Assembly (NCBI RefSeq): GCF_029168945.1
Contig: NC_083604.1
Coordinates: forward strand, 73,672,211 to 73,736,210
DNA from: Cannabis sativa
Lineage: Eukaryota; Streptophyta; Magnoliopsida; Rosales; Cannabaceae
Direction: 5' to 3'
DNA length: 64,000 nucleotides
The notes under the pieces are model-generated. The model saw only the letters and a program-made list of their open reading frames with translations, was not told where the DNA came from and did not search any database. Below, piece after piece: positions 23,033-35,449 of the stretch. How positions within the stretch are numbered: position 1 is the first letter of the stretch; each line of letters begins with the position of its first letter. Both the position numbers and the translations under genes were made by a program.

Positions 23033-24175
23033 TTGATTAATTGATGATGATGATCGTAATAAAGCTAAAACCAAACAGAGAAATCAGAGCGAATAATCCC
23101 GAACCAAACCAGAGTTATCATCGTAACCAAACACATCAACATCTTATGTTATATACCTGCTTTGATTGATATGATTCTCCCAACCCATTCCCCACACACC
23201 CACCCACCCACTACTTTTGTTTGGGATAATAATATCTCAAAAAAAAAATCATGGAGGAGATTGAGATTGAAATTGAAACTAAATTTCGAATTTTATTAAT
23301 TTCATTTTCAAAAAAAAAAAAGTATTAATGGGATGGAACCAACCTACCTTTGATTGACATTTTGCTGTGTCTTCTTTTGTGGTTTTGATTTTGGATTAAT
23401 TGGTAATATGGTGGTAATATTGTTACTGTATTATTTTATTAAATTTAGATTACTATAGATTTGGTGTCAAAAATGTAGAAAAAAAAACTTATGTATCTGA
23501 TTGAATTAGGGTCTCTTTTTTTTTTTTTTTTGAATTTGAAATTTCTGTTTGTAATATTTTTTGTTCTTTAAATTAAAAGAAAAAAAAAAGGTGGTGGTTT
23601 AAGGAGAGGTGGATTATAACAGAAAGTTTATTCCTGTCTGTGAATGGATTATTGAGCTTTTGCTGACTCGTTAAAACTAGTAAAATATTCTTTCTTCAAA
23701 GACAAGGCAATTTTATGGAGTTTTAGAACTTTTCAAGGTACAGTTTCGTACAATGCCAGCAAATTTACAGTTTGACTTGTTTGGATAAATGTTTTGTTTT
23801 AAAATAATCTGTTGTTTGGTTGCTGAGAAACATTATTCAACTTAAAAAACTAAAACTCCTCTTCAGAAAGCCAATACACAAAGAAAGAGAAAACAAATAA
23901 AATTACTTGGAATAGTTCTTTCAATTTCATAACTATTACAAGTTTTGCAAAACCTTATATGATTTTATTTTAGAAAACAAAATTTTATATGGTTGAATCT
24001 TAAAATTTTATTTTCTTTTGTTTGGAATTATTTATTATTTCTTTTGAAGAAATACTCAAATGTAGTATTTTAGGAGATGTAAAACAATTATAAATTTATT
24101 TTTGTATTTTTAGACATAACTTAGTAATTTCTTGTTTCAATCCAGATGATAATATTTCTTTCTCCGTAAAATTAA
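23033..24175. other. 3' flank of the DUF1685 gene, gene-free
   Basis: This probably contains the 3' UTR and polyadenylation region of the DUF1685 gene (AATAAAGC near 23059-23066). No further gene is visible. Confidence 0.45.
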
Positions 24176-24617
24176 GAATATATTTGGTATTGTTTTCTAT
24201 AAAAATAAAAAATAATTTTTGAAGTTTTTAATATACAAGTCGTGTTTGATTTGATTAATGTTTTTTAAAATAATTTTTATTATTTTTTCAATCTTTAAAA
24301 AATATTTTAATACTTTGAGATATCAATATGAATTAGACCCAACTAGATTTTAGATATAGACCCTGGAGCCGGCCTCAGACCCATACTTGGACACAAACTC
24401 AGACACGGGCCCCGGACCCTGGACCTTGATGAGAGAGACAATGAGGAAAGAGAAAGTGATGAGAGAAAAAATAAAAATAATAAATATAATGATGTGAGAT
24501 AAAATGAAAAAAAAAATTGACAAAAAGTGAATTATTTTTTAAAATAAAAAACAATATTTTGTTCTCAAAATTCTTATTTTTTGAAATCTGTTCTCAAATA
24601 ATAACGTCAAACATGCT
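24176..24617. mobile_element. Possible diverged copy of the GTTTGGTAACAC MITE family
   Basis: It shares the layout of the copies at 50676-51166, 62194-63033 and 63453-63937: ends related to GTTTGG/CAAAC, 'ttttaaaa' subterminal runs, and a central GACCC-type segment (24351-24430, with GGCCCCGGACCCTGGACC). TTA flanks both sides. The boundaries are approximate. Confidence 0.4.
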
Positions 24618-26760
24618 TAACTATTTTTAAAAAATAACTTTTTGTTTTTTAAAATAAAAAATAATTTTTTAGTTATAATATGTACTAAGTTTTTAGCTCT
24701 TCCACCATTTCTCAACTCTTTTATATACTGAACATTTGTCAAAAGTTAAAAATGTTATTTTGAAGTATTAAGGAATCTTGTAAACTAAATGTTATTCTTA
24801 TTTTCATTTATTAAGTAATTTTGTAAACTAAGATGGCGTTTGATTAGGAGGAATGAAAACATAATAATATGAATGATAATGACAATATAAATAAGAATGG
24901 AATGAAATAAAATTTAAATTTTATAAAAAAAAATTGATAAAAAAATCATTAAATTTTATCTCATGTTACCTAAATATTATTCTTATTTGGGATAATGGCG
25001 GTGAAATTTATTATGTAGTTTAATTTTAAACACTTAACTCTCTATATAAAATATTTGGTGGTAAAATTTCATATTTTTGAAAATTTGTTGCAATTTACTC
25101 TTGAGGTTAAGTCAAGAGTTAAATTTGACTAAAATGACACTTGTATATCATATTAGTCAAGATATATATATTTAATAAATTTGAGATAATTTTTTTTTTT
25201 AACATTGGAAGGTGAATTCAAACTTGGGACCTCATTTTGTAAAAATAAGTGTGTCAAACCACTAAATTATGTCTATGATCACAATTATAATTTTTAGTAT
25301 ATAATTATAACACAAATTAATTAAGATATAGTTAAAAATTATTAAACTTAACAGAAATAAATCTATATTTTCTAATTTGTTAAAGGAGTATAATTCCCAT
25401 TCTTAAAATTAAAATTAAGATAAATCAATACAAATATAATTGCAAAGAGTATAATGCTATGAATTTGACTAAATATTTTACATAGGGAGTTTAGTATTAC
25501 AAAATGAACTATTTAGAGTTTTGTCACTACTATTACATCTTCTTATTTTAAAGTACTGAGGTATTTTGCAAACTAATGTTATACAAATTGCTAATTAACT
25601 TTTTTGATCGGACATTGTCCAAGCTAAACCACAAGGTGTTGGAAGTATATTCATTACAAAATATATATTTTCACTAATTATTTATTTGGTGTTTTTTTTA
25701 AAGCAATGTGGTATGATATTGCTAAGTTCAAACATATGAATTGTATATACTATATACTATAGTAAGAAAAAGGCAAGTTCAAAAGATACAAGAAAAAGAA
25801 AATTAAAGAAGCTTTTTTGGGACACTTAAATTACTTTATTTTGCTCTTTTTAAAGAAAAATAAAATTGTTGTTTTTTTCTCTTTGTTTTCTATTTAACCC
25901 TCTATTAATGTAATGATGACATTAATATTAATATGTCCTAATTCAGATATCATTATCATAATGAAAACAGTTGTTTCTGTCACGATTAGATACCACGTCT
26001 CATATTTTTTATTGTCTTGTCAACAAGTAATTAATTAAGTTAGGTTGCTCCATTCATATATAAAAGTATAATATAATTAAAGATGTTCTTGAAGCTAGCA
26101 AAAAGTCTCAATTGATTTTCAAGATGAAATTTGCCCTGAAATTATAAACATATCGCTTTCAAAATTTAATAAAATGATTTTATAAATTTAGTTTGATTAC
26201 AGGAGCTTCTTGAATTTAGTTTGATTTTATAAATTAGTTTTTCAATTATTTTTGTCTTAATTAAGTTCTGAATTTTATAAATAATTGTAAATAATAACAA
26301 TTAACTTCGTATAATTAAATTCATAACAATGCCTTAAAAACTATCATTAATCTTTGAATTGGTCACAAAGCTGTACTATAATCCTTGAATTTGTCATTAA
26401 CTAGCAGATATAACCCTTGAGAGAATATTAAAAAATGTCAAAATTTAATAAAAAATTAAGTTTAATGACTAAATTTTCAAAAAATGATTCAAAGCTTAGT
26501 TACACGTAACATGTAGTCTAGATTGGTGTATAATAAGTTTGTATCTAATAGTTCCTTTAAATGAAAATGTTTCTAATATCATTCTTGAAAAGTTATTTAC
26601 TCTAGAAGTCAGTCTTGAAACGCTTTCATATACTATACATGATTTTACATTGAAAGTTTAAATATGTATTTCATTGAATTTAATGATTTAGTTATATACT
26701 TATATATAATTAGCTGTCTTTAGGGTTTAGTTATGCGTTAATATATAATTAGGTATGTTC
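24618..26760. other. Gene-free AT-rich stretch
   Basis: No gene, RNA or defined element was recognised. Several 'aattaggtgt/tatatataattag' repeats occur at 26700-26780. Confidence 0.45.
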
Positions 26761-26769
26761 ATATATAAT

Positions 26770-26990
26770 TAGGTGTTACTTCATATACTATTTTTTTTAA
26801 TTTACGGTTTGTGTTTCTAAAGTGGTTGCAGCGCTAGTTGCAATAGGGGTTTCTATACGATTTTTTGTTACAATTTAGGTTGCATCGTTAGTTGCAATAT
26901 GAGTTCCTATGTAAAATTTCGTAAAAATGCAAAAAAAAAATTATTTTGAAGTGTAAAAATAAAAAAGTTCTTTTTTTTTTAAAAAAAAAA
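26770..26990 (+). repeat. Dispersed 'GTTGCAATAG' repeat, copy 2
   Basis: It contains TACGGTTTGTGTTTCTAAAG, AGTGGTTGCAGCGCTAGTTGC and GTAAAATTTCGTAAAAATG-like phrases, matching 46285-46510 in the same orientation and 6355-6560 in the opposite one. A weaker relative follows at 28830-28990. Confidence 0.55.
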
Positions 26991-27045
26991 ATAGTCGGGT
27001 CAACTTGCCAATTCGCCCGCACTTAACCTGATACCCACAAACACA

Positions 27046-27298
27046 TGGATAAGTTTAAAAATATCTCTTTTTTGAATCTATTAATAAAAAATACCCTCAT
27101 ATTATTTTTTTACCCACTTTTTTAAGTGGATTGCCTAATATACCATCACTCTCTACTTAAGTTTAGCATATAATTTACATAACCTAAGAGGTCTAATAGG
27201 GACATCATCCATAAAGTGGGTATATCTAAAAAAATATGAAAATAGAGGTCAAAATTGAAACAAATTGAGTAAAGTGGGTATACAATGTAATTTTCTCG
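27046..27298. mobile_element. Short MITE, family 3, copy 1
   Basis: A 253 bp element flanked by CAAACACA at 27038-27045 and 27299-27306 (8 bp identical). It is the reverse-complement relative of 45031-45292, sharing ACATCATCCATAAA, TACCCTCATATTAT-like and GTATACAATGTAATTT phrases. Confidence 0.7.
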
Positions 27299-27413
27299 CA
27301 AACACAGCCAACTCGGTCCGTACACAAGTAGTTATCTATTACTTTTTTTTTGTACAAAACTTGGTAAATCTGTCCGTTCTTCATCTCTAATTTCTTTCAT
27401 TCCAAATTTGTTT

Positions 27414-28104
27414 GGGAAATTTGAATTTTTATGCATTTTATAAGGGAAAATTGTGTGGGTGGGGGGTGGGGGGTGGGGGGGGGAACTAATAATAAGGATA
27501 ATTTTAATACCATGACACTTTTACAAAAACTCCTAAAATACCCTCCTCATAATTTCTAACCATTTCTCTCTCCTTCCCTCTCAATCTCAAAATCTCTCTC
27601 TCTGCCGACCATGAAAGCACCACACCCACGCCGATCCACCTCCTCCACCGCACCGCTCGATGTTGTGACCACCACGAAAAACTGACCAAAACGAAAACCC
27701 ACGCGCGATCGGCCACCTCCTCCACCACGAACCCATCTCGACCGAACCACCGGGTCCGATGCAGTCCGATTCAGACCGATCCAGGTCTGATGCTACATGT
27801 GAATGGGTTGGGGAAGACGAAGATCCGATGGGGACCCGGGGGGTGGGGGGTCCGATGCTTGCAAGCTAGGGGTCTGACGGGTCCGACGAGTCCGATGGGG
27901 GGGATCCGACCGGTCCGATGGGGGGTCCGACAGGTTCGATTGGGGGGGGGTCCGATGCATGTGCGGGTTGGGAAAAATAGGGTTGAGTTATGTGAGGGTT
28001 ATTTTTGGGTTTTTTATAAAAGTGTTATATATTTTTTAATTTGAAATGTATTGGTTTAAGAATAAAATATTAAGATTTTTAACGTATAGTTTTTCAAATT
28101 TCCC
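27414..28104. mobile_element. Nonautonomous element with a G-rich TCCGATG array
   Basis: The ends are GGGAAATTTGAA... and, in reverse complement, GGGAAATTTGAAAAA.... The flanks are a perfect 8 bp duplication ATTTGTTT at 27406-27413 and 28105-28112. The interior contains two G-run patches (27459-27483 and 27838-27950). The second consists of irregular TCCGATG/TCCGAC units with runs of G, continued in its left flank by a less G-rich GTCCGAT stretch. Short open frames on either strand are low-complexity and not credible proteins. The superfamily is uncertain: an 8 bp duplication would suit hAT, or Mutator with one mismatch. Confidence 0.7.
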
Positions 28105-28112
28105 ATTTGTTT

Positions 28113-28437
28113 TTCCAATATGGTCCTACATTCCTCCAATTCCCTTTATTCAACATTACCACAAATGGGCCTAGAGGCCCAAAAGATAGGGGTCTTTTCA
28201 ATCAAACTCGTTATGGGCCCAAATTCTACTGTTCAACTTATTCTTTTCAAGACGAAATAGAAATGGCATCTGCTATTTTCGTTTTTGCTTTTGCTTTTGT
28301 TTTTGTTTTCTCCTTTTCGAAATGCATTACGGCATCTAGCTACTTTAGAGTGAAAAAATGTTACTGGGCATAACATTTGTTTTGCAAAATATTAGAAATT
28401 TAACGGCAACTAACTCTTTGAAATTATAATAACCAAT
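28113..28437. other. Gene-free spacer
   Basis: A small open frame at 28107-28373 has no recognisable features. Two 'GGGCC' patches (28169-28182, 28214-28220) are present. Nothing is assigned. Confidence 0.4.
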
Positions 28438-28446
28438 AAAAAATAA

Positions 28447-28784
28447 GAATAATTACATAAGGTACCATTTTTTGTAAAATATTTACATTTTTACGTTTAA
28501 AGAATGTTTTTTTACATTTTTACAGTTTTCTAAAAAATAAAACGAAAATAACATAAAATCAACAAGAAAATAACATAAAAGTAACATGAAAATAACAATA
28601 AAAAAATAACAAAAAATAACATACATATAACAAAAAATTAACAACAAATGAACAAAATTTCAACATAAAAAGACCGTATTTTATGTAAATAAAATCAATA
28701 AAATCGTAAAAATGTTTAAAATTCCGTAAAACTGTATTTTTGTTGTTTTTTTTATTATTTTTGTGCATTTGTGAAATTAACTCT
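28447..28784. mobile_element. Mutator-like MITE, family 2, copy 2
   Basis: A 338 bp element flanked by the 9 bp duplication AAAAAATAA at 28438-28446 and 28785-28793 (a one-base shift is equally possible). The left end GAATAATTACATAAGG matches the right end of 17828-18104 in reverse complement. The interior is rich in 'aacataaaagtaacatgaaaataac' type units, also shared with copy 1. Confidence 0.7.
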
Positions 28785-28793
28785 AAAAAATAA

Positions 28794-30359
28794 AGAAATT
28801 ACTTTATATATCAAATTTTTTTTTTTAAAAAAATTACCGTTTGAATTTCTCTGGTAGTTGTTTTAGTAGTTTATATGTAAATTTTATTTGTGATTTAAAT
28901 TTTTCTATTATTTATTATGTGAATTTCATGTAAATTTCTATAAAAATAAAAAAAAATATATATATTTTAAAGTGTAAAAATTAATAAATCCCTAACAAAA
29001 ATATTGATACGTTTGTAAATGTAATCATAAAAGAAAGAAAGAAAGTTTTGGAATGATGAATTTGTCAAATTTATAAGGCGTCAAAGTTAGAAAAGAAAGA
29101 AAGAAAGAATAAACTACTTCACTCTGTTTTGTGGTGATCGATATGATATGATGCGACCCAATCAATGATTAATGTTGGAGCCCATTATTCAAATATAGTC
29201 ACATTCACATATATTATTATTATTTATGAATGAGCTTTTCCATTTTTTCTTTCTTTTTTCCTTTTATATACAAAGTTGAAACCATTAAAAGAATTAACTA
29301 ATTAAGTTGGAGAAAAAAGGTTCACACACATTTACAATATACATAAGTTGATCTGTTGTATTCACAGGCACAGCTGTTGTTCACTTGTTTAATTTGGCTC
29401 CATATTTTGATGTTACTTACAGGACAAGTCCTTTTAAGAATGTTATTCTTTAATTTATTTTCTTTCTATTTAATAATTATATTTTTGTTAATTATACCAT
29501 TAATATATCCATGCATAACTTAAATTCCATTTGATTCACTATTACAATATTTCTCCTTTTTTTTTTTAATATATTTTCTGCAGCCATTACTATTAATTAG
29601 TACGTTAATATATAAAATAATTTGACTCTACATTTTTTATGCTATTAAATTGTGTCCCTATAATATACAAATGGAAAAACATAAGTATATACTTGGAATT
29701 TGTGTAAAATTGAATGTAAAAATGATAGATTAAACTAAATAAATAAATAAAAAAAAGCTTAAAAACTAAAATTTACATATTCATAAATAATACTGATTAA
29801 AAGTGTACTCATATTTATAATTAAAAGTGATATAGGTATAATATTAACTTAAGTTTAATAATTATTTTATCTTCAACTCTAATTTTGGATCCACCACTAA
29901 GTTGACAACTCAAAACTCGTTCACCATTTTTAATATATTTTTTCATCCTCAGTATTATTTTTCCTTTAATATAAAGACATGTTTGTACAGTATTTATAAA
30001 GTCTCTAATATAAAGTTTTATTCACAGATGGCAATGATAAATATATACATCTTAATTATTATTAGTTTTACCCAATCAATTATTATTTTATCAATAAAAA
30101 AAGGTACACTTATTATTATATTTATTGTACGACTCATATAACATTTTTAATTAGCACACGTAAACGAAATAATAATATCGAAACAAAGAAAGGTATTACA
30201 AGCTCATTGTTTTTTTTTTTTGAACAAACTCGTAGTTATATATTAAAGAAACTATACTGTATAATCGTTACACAATATATTTTTTGGTACAGAATTGATC
30301 GGTATTACAAGCTATTGTTATTATTTTGTTTTTAAGACTCAATCAAAAGATGCCATAGC
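28794..30359. other. Gene-free AT-rich stretch
   Basis: No gene or RNA was recognised. Simple GAAA/AAAG runs occur at 29033-29045 and 29094-29108. Confidence 0.45.
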
Positions 30360-30368
30360 CTAATTAAA

Positions 30369-30754
30369 GGCTAGTTAGTAATTTTTCTTTCTGAATTTTG
30401 ACATGTAATAAATCGTGTCCCTGAATTTTTTTGGCCGTTAAAAATTCCTATTAAGATTGTTAAATTTAAGGATTTTTGTCTAATTTCATTCAATTTTACT
30501 ATTTCAGTGATTGTTTATGTACTAAATCATCTCCAAACTTTGATATCTACCAAATCATGCCCCTTAAACTTTGATATGTACTAAATCATGTCCCTTGAAC
30601 TTTCATTAATGTTAGAATTTTTATACTAAAATTTGACAAAAGTCCTTAAATTTAACAATCTCAATAGTTCGGGGGAATTTTTAACGGCCAAAAAAGTTCA
30701 AGGGCCACGATTTAGTACATGTCAAAGTTCAGGGGAGAAAATTACTAATTAGCC
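30369..30754. mobile_element. Mutator-like MITE, family 1, copy 2
   Basis: A 386 bp element with ends GGCTAGTTAG / CTAATTAGCC and a perfect 9 bp duplication CTAATTAAA at 30360-30368 and 30755-30763. Internal phrases (GGCCGTTAAAAATTC, ACTAAATCATG) match the copies at 18812 and 55864. Confidence 0.92.
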
Positions 30755-31031
30755 CTAATTAAATTATACCATGTCCTTTTCTTGTTTTTATTTGATTCGA
30801 GGTTATATATTTACGGATAATTAAGATTTTTATCGCTTGAATTTTGATACGTACCAATTGATAAAAAAATTTCCTGAACTATTGATAATATTAGATTCAA
30901 AATTTTTTGTCCACGTTTACTAATGGAAATCTAATGTGGATGAAAGGTCACAAGACACAATTTTGTACGTGTCAAGAAACCATGTAAGGCTGTAGATATA
31001 GTGATCATGTTTTCTTATTTATCTAAGGTAT

Positions 31032-31800
31032 TGTTATATCTGAAATTTGGCTCTGTACCAGAAGCTGACACGTGTCTTATAGAAGGAATGTGAATCAACT
31101 CAAAATATAATAATGATGTTGTATCATTAAATGCAATTAAATAACTCGTTACAATTAAATATAAGTTTGATAGAAAATATTCAAACTCGTTGATTGTTTA
31201 AGTCTTACGCGAGACAAGAATAATAACTATTAAACTGGTATTGACAAGACATATATCTGCCTCGGGATAAACTTATTAAATACAGAAGAAGAGGATATTC
31301 TCCCACCCGAGCAGAATAAAAGTAGCAACACTGAACTGTCTCGCGTTACACATAGCATGATGATCACCTTACATTACTAATACCAATGAAGGGATATAAT
31401 GAGATGAATTATTTTCAAAAACTTAAGTGTCTTTTCCTATTAAGATGGACAAGAAGGAAAACTCATGTCTGACGAGATACAACCTTCCAAGTTAGCATAA
31501 CCGTCTAATGGATAAAAATAAGGAGCGATTGAGTAGTTATTAGATATTATCTCATGTCTAAATAAATGAAACGTAGGGATTATCTACGTTTCATTAGCAG
31601 TTGCAATTGAATCAATCTCAAAGGGATAACTGCCAACCTATATTCTTATAAATAGGGGCTGAACCCATGAGAAAGGGGACGACAAATTTGAGAGAGAGAA
31701 AAATCTTTATTCAAATATTGATATCATACTCGGTATCCCAAAAAATATCCCTAATAATAATGACTCGTGAAATATATAGATTTTAACTATAAAATCACGT
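31032..31800 (+). repeat. LTR-like sequence upstream of a gag relic
   Basis: It begins TGTTATATCTG and contains a TATA-like CTTATAAATAGGGG near 31648-31661. It precedes a primer-site-like TTTGGTGTCATTG near 31809-31821 and the gag relic at 32300-33180. The 3' boundary is not fixed and no partner LTR was found, so this is a tentative 5' LTR. Confidence 0.4.
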
Positions 31801-32299
31801 AAAATATTTGGTGTCATTGATCATTTATTATTTATTTATTTATTTTTCTGGTGCATTTATTGCAAAAAAGACTATTAATTTAGTGCATTTCTGTCTAGAT
31901 TCAATGTATTTGTTTGAACGGACTGACAATCTATTTGAACAAAATTTGACTTTCCTTTTTTGAGAAGTTTTTCCATTTAATGGCGGATTGTTTTTTAATT
32001 CTTCTTCCACAACCTAAAGGGTTTTTAAAGTGTAGAAAGACACCCTTAGGTCGTTGGTTTTAATTAGCTCTCTTGGTGTATCAAATTCTAAATCACTTTC
32101 AAGTTTAGAGAGAATTTCTTTGTTATGTGAATAACTTGAATTCAACAAGTTAATTAGTCTCCATGTTTGTTTAAACATCTCGATAACAATACAATATTTA
32201 GTTAATTAATTTGGTAATCATATAAATGGAATTTCAATTGGTGTATAAGTGGTTCACTAAACCCTTAGTGAGATCTTGTGGTTAATTTTTGTTTAAATT

Positions 32300-33180
32300 G
32301 TTTCTTGTGTGAAATGTCTTTCTTAGCGGAAAGAAGTTTGGTATCTCGTCCTCCACTTCTCAATGACTCAAACTATCCCTACTAGAAAGTTAGGATGAGA
32401 GCCTTCATCAAAGCACAAGATGAGAAGGCATGGAGAGTACAAAGGTAAAATTAGGATTTTTTTTAGGGATACAAAAGAAGAAAAATTATCTAGTTATAAT
32501 AATAAAGCTCTTCCTGCTAATTTCAATAGTGTTGTAAAATTTTTTATTAAACTTGTTTCTACTTGTGTTTATGCTAAAGATGCCTGGATAATTCTTCAAA
32601 CTTAGCTTGAATGAACTGGAGATGTAAAAAGATCTTGATTTGTCATGTTACAAACTAGATTTGATGATCTTAGGATGTCTGACTCTGAAACACTATATGA
32701 GTTTTATGAAAGGTTATTTGATAATTCTAATGAATATTTTGCTCTTGGTAAGAAACTTGATGATTATGTTCTGGTTAGACAAATTATTTGAGTGCTTCCT
32801 GATAGGTTCAACGCTAAGCTCACTACTATGGAAGAGGTAAATGATTTCAGTTCTATGAAAGTAGAAGAATTGATAGGCTCTCTTCATACCTTTGAATTGA
32901 ATCAAAAGATTAGTCAAAAGGAAAAACTGAGGGCTTCCAAAGAAAAAGAGAAGACCATTGCTTTCAAAAGTACTGAAAAAAGAAGCATCAGATGATGAAA
33001 AATGGTGATAATGAAATGGTAATGCTTGCAAAGAATTTTCAAAGATATATTAAGAAAATTGAAAATAAGAAATTTAATGGCAAGGCATCAAAAGATAACT
33101 CTTCTCCTCTTATACCTTTTCAAACTAATAAAAAGAGTATTCAGTACAAGGAATGTGAGGGATTTGGTCACACCTAGTTA
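32300..33180 (+). pseudogene. Copia-type gag relic (UBN2 region and broken zinc knuckle)
   Basis: Plus-strand translation in shifting frames gives RPPLLNDSNYPY near 32346, VRMRAFIKAQDEKAWRV near 32391, LVSTCVYAKDAWIILQT near 32554, then TRFDDLRMSDSETLYEFYER near 32652. After a stop, VLPDRFNAKLTTMEE follows at about 32791, and finally QYKECEGFGHT at 33140-33173, the start of a CCHC knuckle. This is the order of a plant Copia gag of the UBN2 type. At least four stops or frame changes inactivate it. A different LTR begins at 33216, 36 bp after the knuckle, so later insertions have probably removed or split pol. Confidence 0.75.
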
Positions 33181-33215
33181 ATATGTAAAAACACATTAAA
33201 GAAGAATAATAAAGG

Positions 33216-34846
33216 TGTTGACTCAGAAATCTGAACTAAATTTCTAAGCCACACCCGCTTGCTAGATTGACGAGAATGATATAGTTGTTAAGTAATTGTA
33301 AGAGAGACATAACAAATTTATAGTAGTTTACTCCCTGTATTGCGACAGGATTAGAGCTACGTCTACTTTGAGTTTTTAGTTCTCATAAGATGGTATTACA
33401 GAAAAAGGTTAAGTGTCAGAATTTCCAATTTATAGAGAGAGAAGCTCTAACCTTGTGGATAGTTTTTTGAATATGAAAAATGAGCTAAGGGAGCTCTCCT
33501 TTTATAGGTGAATGAGACTCACAAAAATAGGGAAAGGATAAAAATTAGATATTTTTGACCTTAGATGACGACCCAACAGTGAAAATTAGCTTCTGATGGT
33601 GATAGTCATTTTTTGGAGTTCGGTGGGACTCGCTACAGGTAACTCGGAGCTTATTTTTGTAACTCTCTTAGGGTGAAATTTTGTGTCGATAGCTTTAGAA
33701 TTGTGATTTAAGTGTGACACATGACATGATAGAGTATTGAAATAGCTTCAAAACTTAAGTTGAATTGCATCAATCAGATCAATATTCAGTGAGTTATGGT
33801 TGTTTTACTGAAGGTAGTTCATGGCCGAGTGCCATCCATCGCCTAGGTTGGCATATGACGTCAACCTGGACACTGGGTAAGTGTGAAAATGTCTAAGGGA
33901 TGTACTTTGAGATGCCTAAGTGATATTTTGACATTACTTTGTCTATTTTTGTGTTTTGGCGAAGCTGGTCACCAGTTCTTACAAAAATGAGAGACTCAAA
34001 ACTCTTCCTTTCTGAGTGAGTTTCCCATGTTGGAAATGAGAAATACGAAGTTGTGAATTTGATTTCTCAAACTTCATGGATCTTAGTTATTTTAAAAAAC
34101 TAGACGGAAATTCGAAACAAAACCAGAATCGGATAAGCAGAATCCAGCGCACTAGGCCATTTGTCAACCTGGGTGCTAGGTACTCATTCCCTAGCTCCCT
34201 AGATCTCGTTTTGATACTTCCAATGTTCTTAAACTTGAGGCGAGGTCTCCTACCCCATTTTTGACCATTTAGGATTCATTGGTCAAATCAAATTTGGCAT
34301 TTAAGCAATCGTAAGCAGTGCACCAGGTTGATTGTCCCCAGTACATGTCAACCTGGGCGTTGGGTGCCCAGGCACTGGGTGCTCCTGGTGCTCAAAAATA
34401 AATTTGCTCTGAATTATATTCTAATACCTCAAATATGTGTGTGGTATGTCTAGTTGATGTCTCAATGCAAAGTTTGATCTATTTTCACTAAGACAATCCC
34501 GAAAATCGCAACCCTACTTGGTAATGTCAACCTAGGCTTTGGGTGAAACCCTAAGTGTCAAGTTGGCTTCTGGGTTACCGGTTCATATAATTTTAGCTCC
34601 TGTGGCTTGGATTAGTTTGTTTCATGTCTTCATAGTACAGAATACTAAAAGATAGTGAGTTGGATTCAAGTTATTAAAGTCCAAACTTCCATTCCAAAGC
34701 TCCTAAAGTTAACTTGGGCGCAAGGCTAGGGTCCCCTCCAAGATCGATAGCTATGACTCAGGTCTACTCAACTTCGTGACATCATCATTATTGCCCTGTA
34801 TCAAACATTGATGTCAACGTCACTAGAGTAATTTTCTAGGTTAACA
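33216..34846 (-). repeat. Long LTR of a minus-strand retrotransposon, with adjoining polypurine tract
   Basis: The sequence starts TGTTGACTC and ends GGTTAACA (terminal TGTTRAC inverted repeat). It is followed by TTTCCCCCC at 34847-34855, which on the minus strand is the purine tract GGGGGGAAA placed directly before a 3' LTR. The 5 bp on the two sides differ (AAAGG, TTTCC), so it is not a solo LTR. Within it, phrases like 'gtcaacctgggcgttgggtgcc' recur in diverged form at about 33863, 34167, 34349 and 34518. The partner LTR was not found and is presumably lost. Confidence 0.6.
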
Positions 34847-34855
34847 TTTCCCCCC

Positions 34856-35440
34856 AAGTCAACCTTACACTTGTGTGGAGTTGACTTGATGATGTGAATT
34901 GAGCCCATTTCACTTGAAACTACCATATGGATATTAATTTAACAATCTTAGGCAATTATTTTTGTTCTTCAAGTATTCTCAATACAATTAGGACTTTCGA
35001 TTCCCTTGCTTAGTCCTTTGGAATTTTTGAAAATTAGTTAACAAAGAAACAAAAGAAAAAATTATCTTTTATCTTTTTCTTTAAAAATTTGAAATTTTCT
35101 TATATTTGCTATGGAATTAGAATTAATTGGATTTGAATCCTAATCCTAGGTATGATGTCATTCTAAAATTAGAGGAGAAAAGAAGAAGAGAAAAGACTTT
35201 TGATCTTTTGCTTATCATTTATCCTTTTTTTTAAATCTCTAATTTTTTATTAATCTTAGTAACATTGGGAATTGATGTTACCTTTTAAACTTGAATTCAT
35301 ATTCTTGTCTCTTCCTTTAAAGCTTTAAATTTAAAAGCCTCCCAATTGCTCTAGGATGAAGAGAGTGAACTCATAAATAAACAAGATAGCTTTCAATCGA
35401 ATTTCCCATTCCTCCTACTTTGTTCTCCACACCCAAGCAT
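34856..35440. other. Retroelement internal debris, gene-free
   Basis: No readable frame was recognised. By position this is internal DNA of the element whose 3' LTR ends at 33216-34846. Confidence 0.35.
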
Positions 35441-35449
35441 TAGAAAAAG

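Noticed and set aside
27504..28044. G/W/R-rich open frames in the TCCGATG element
   Set aside because: Low-complexity translation of G runs, and no homology was recognised.
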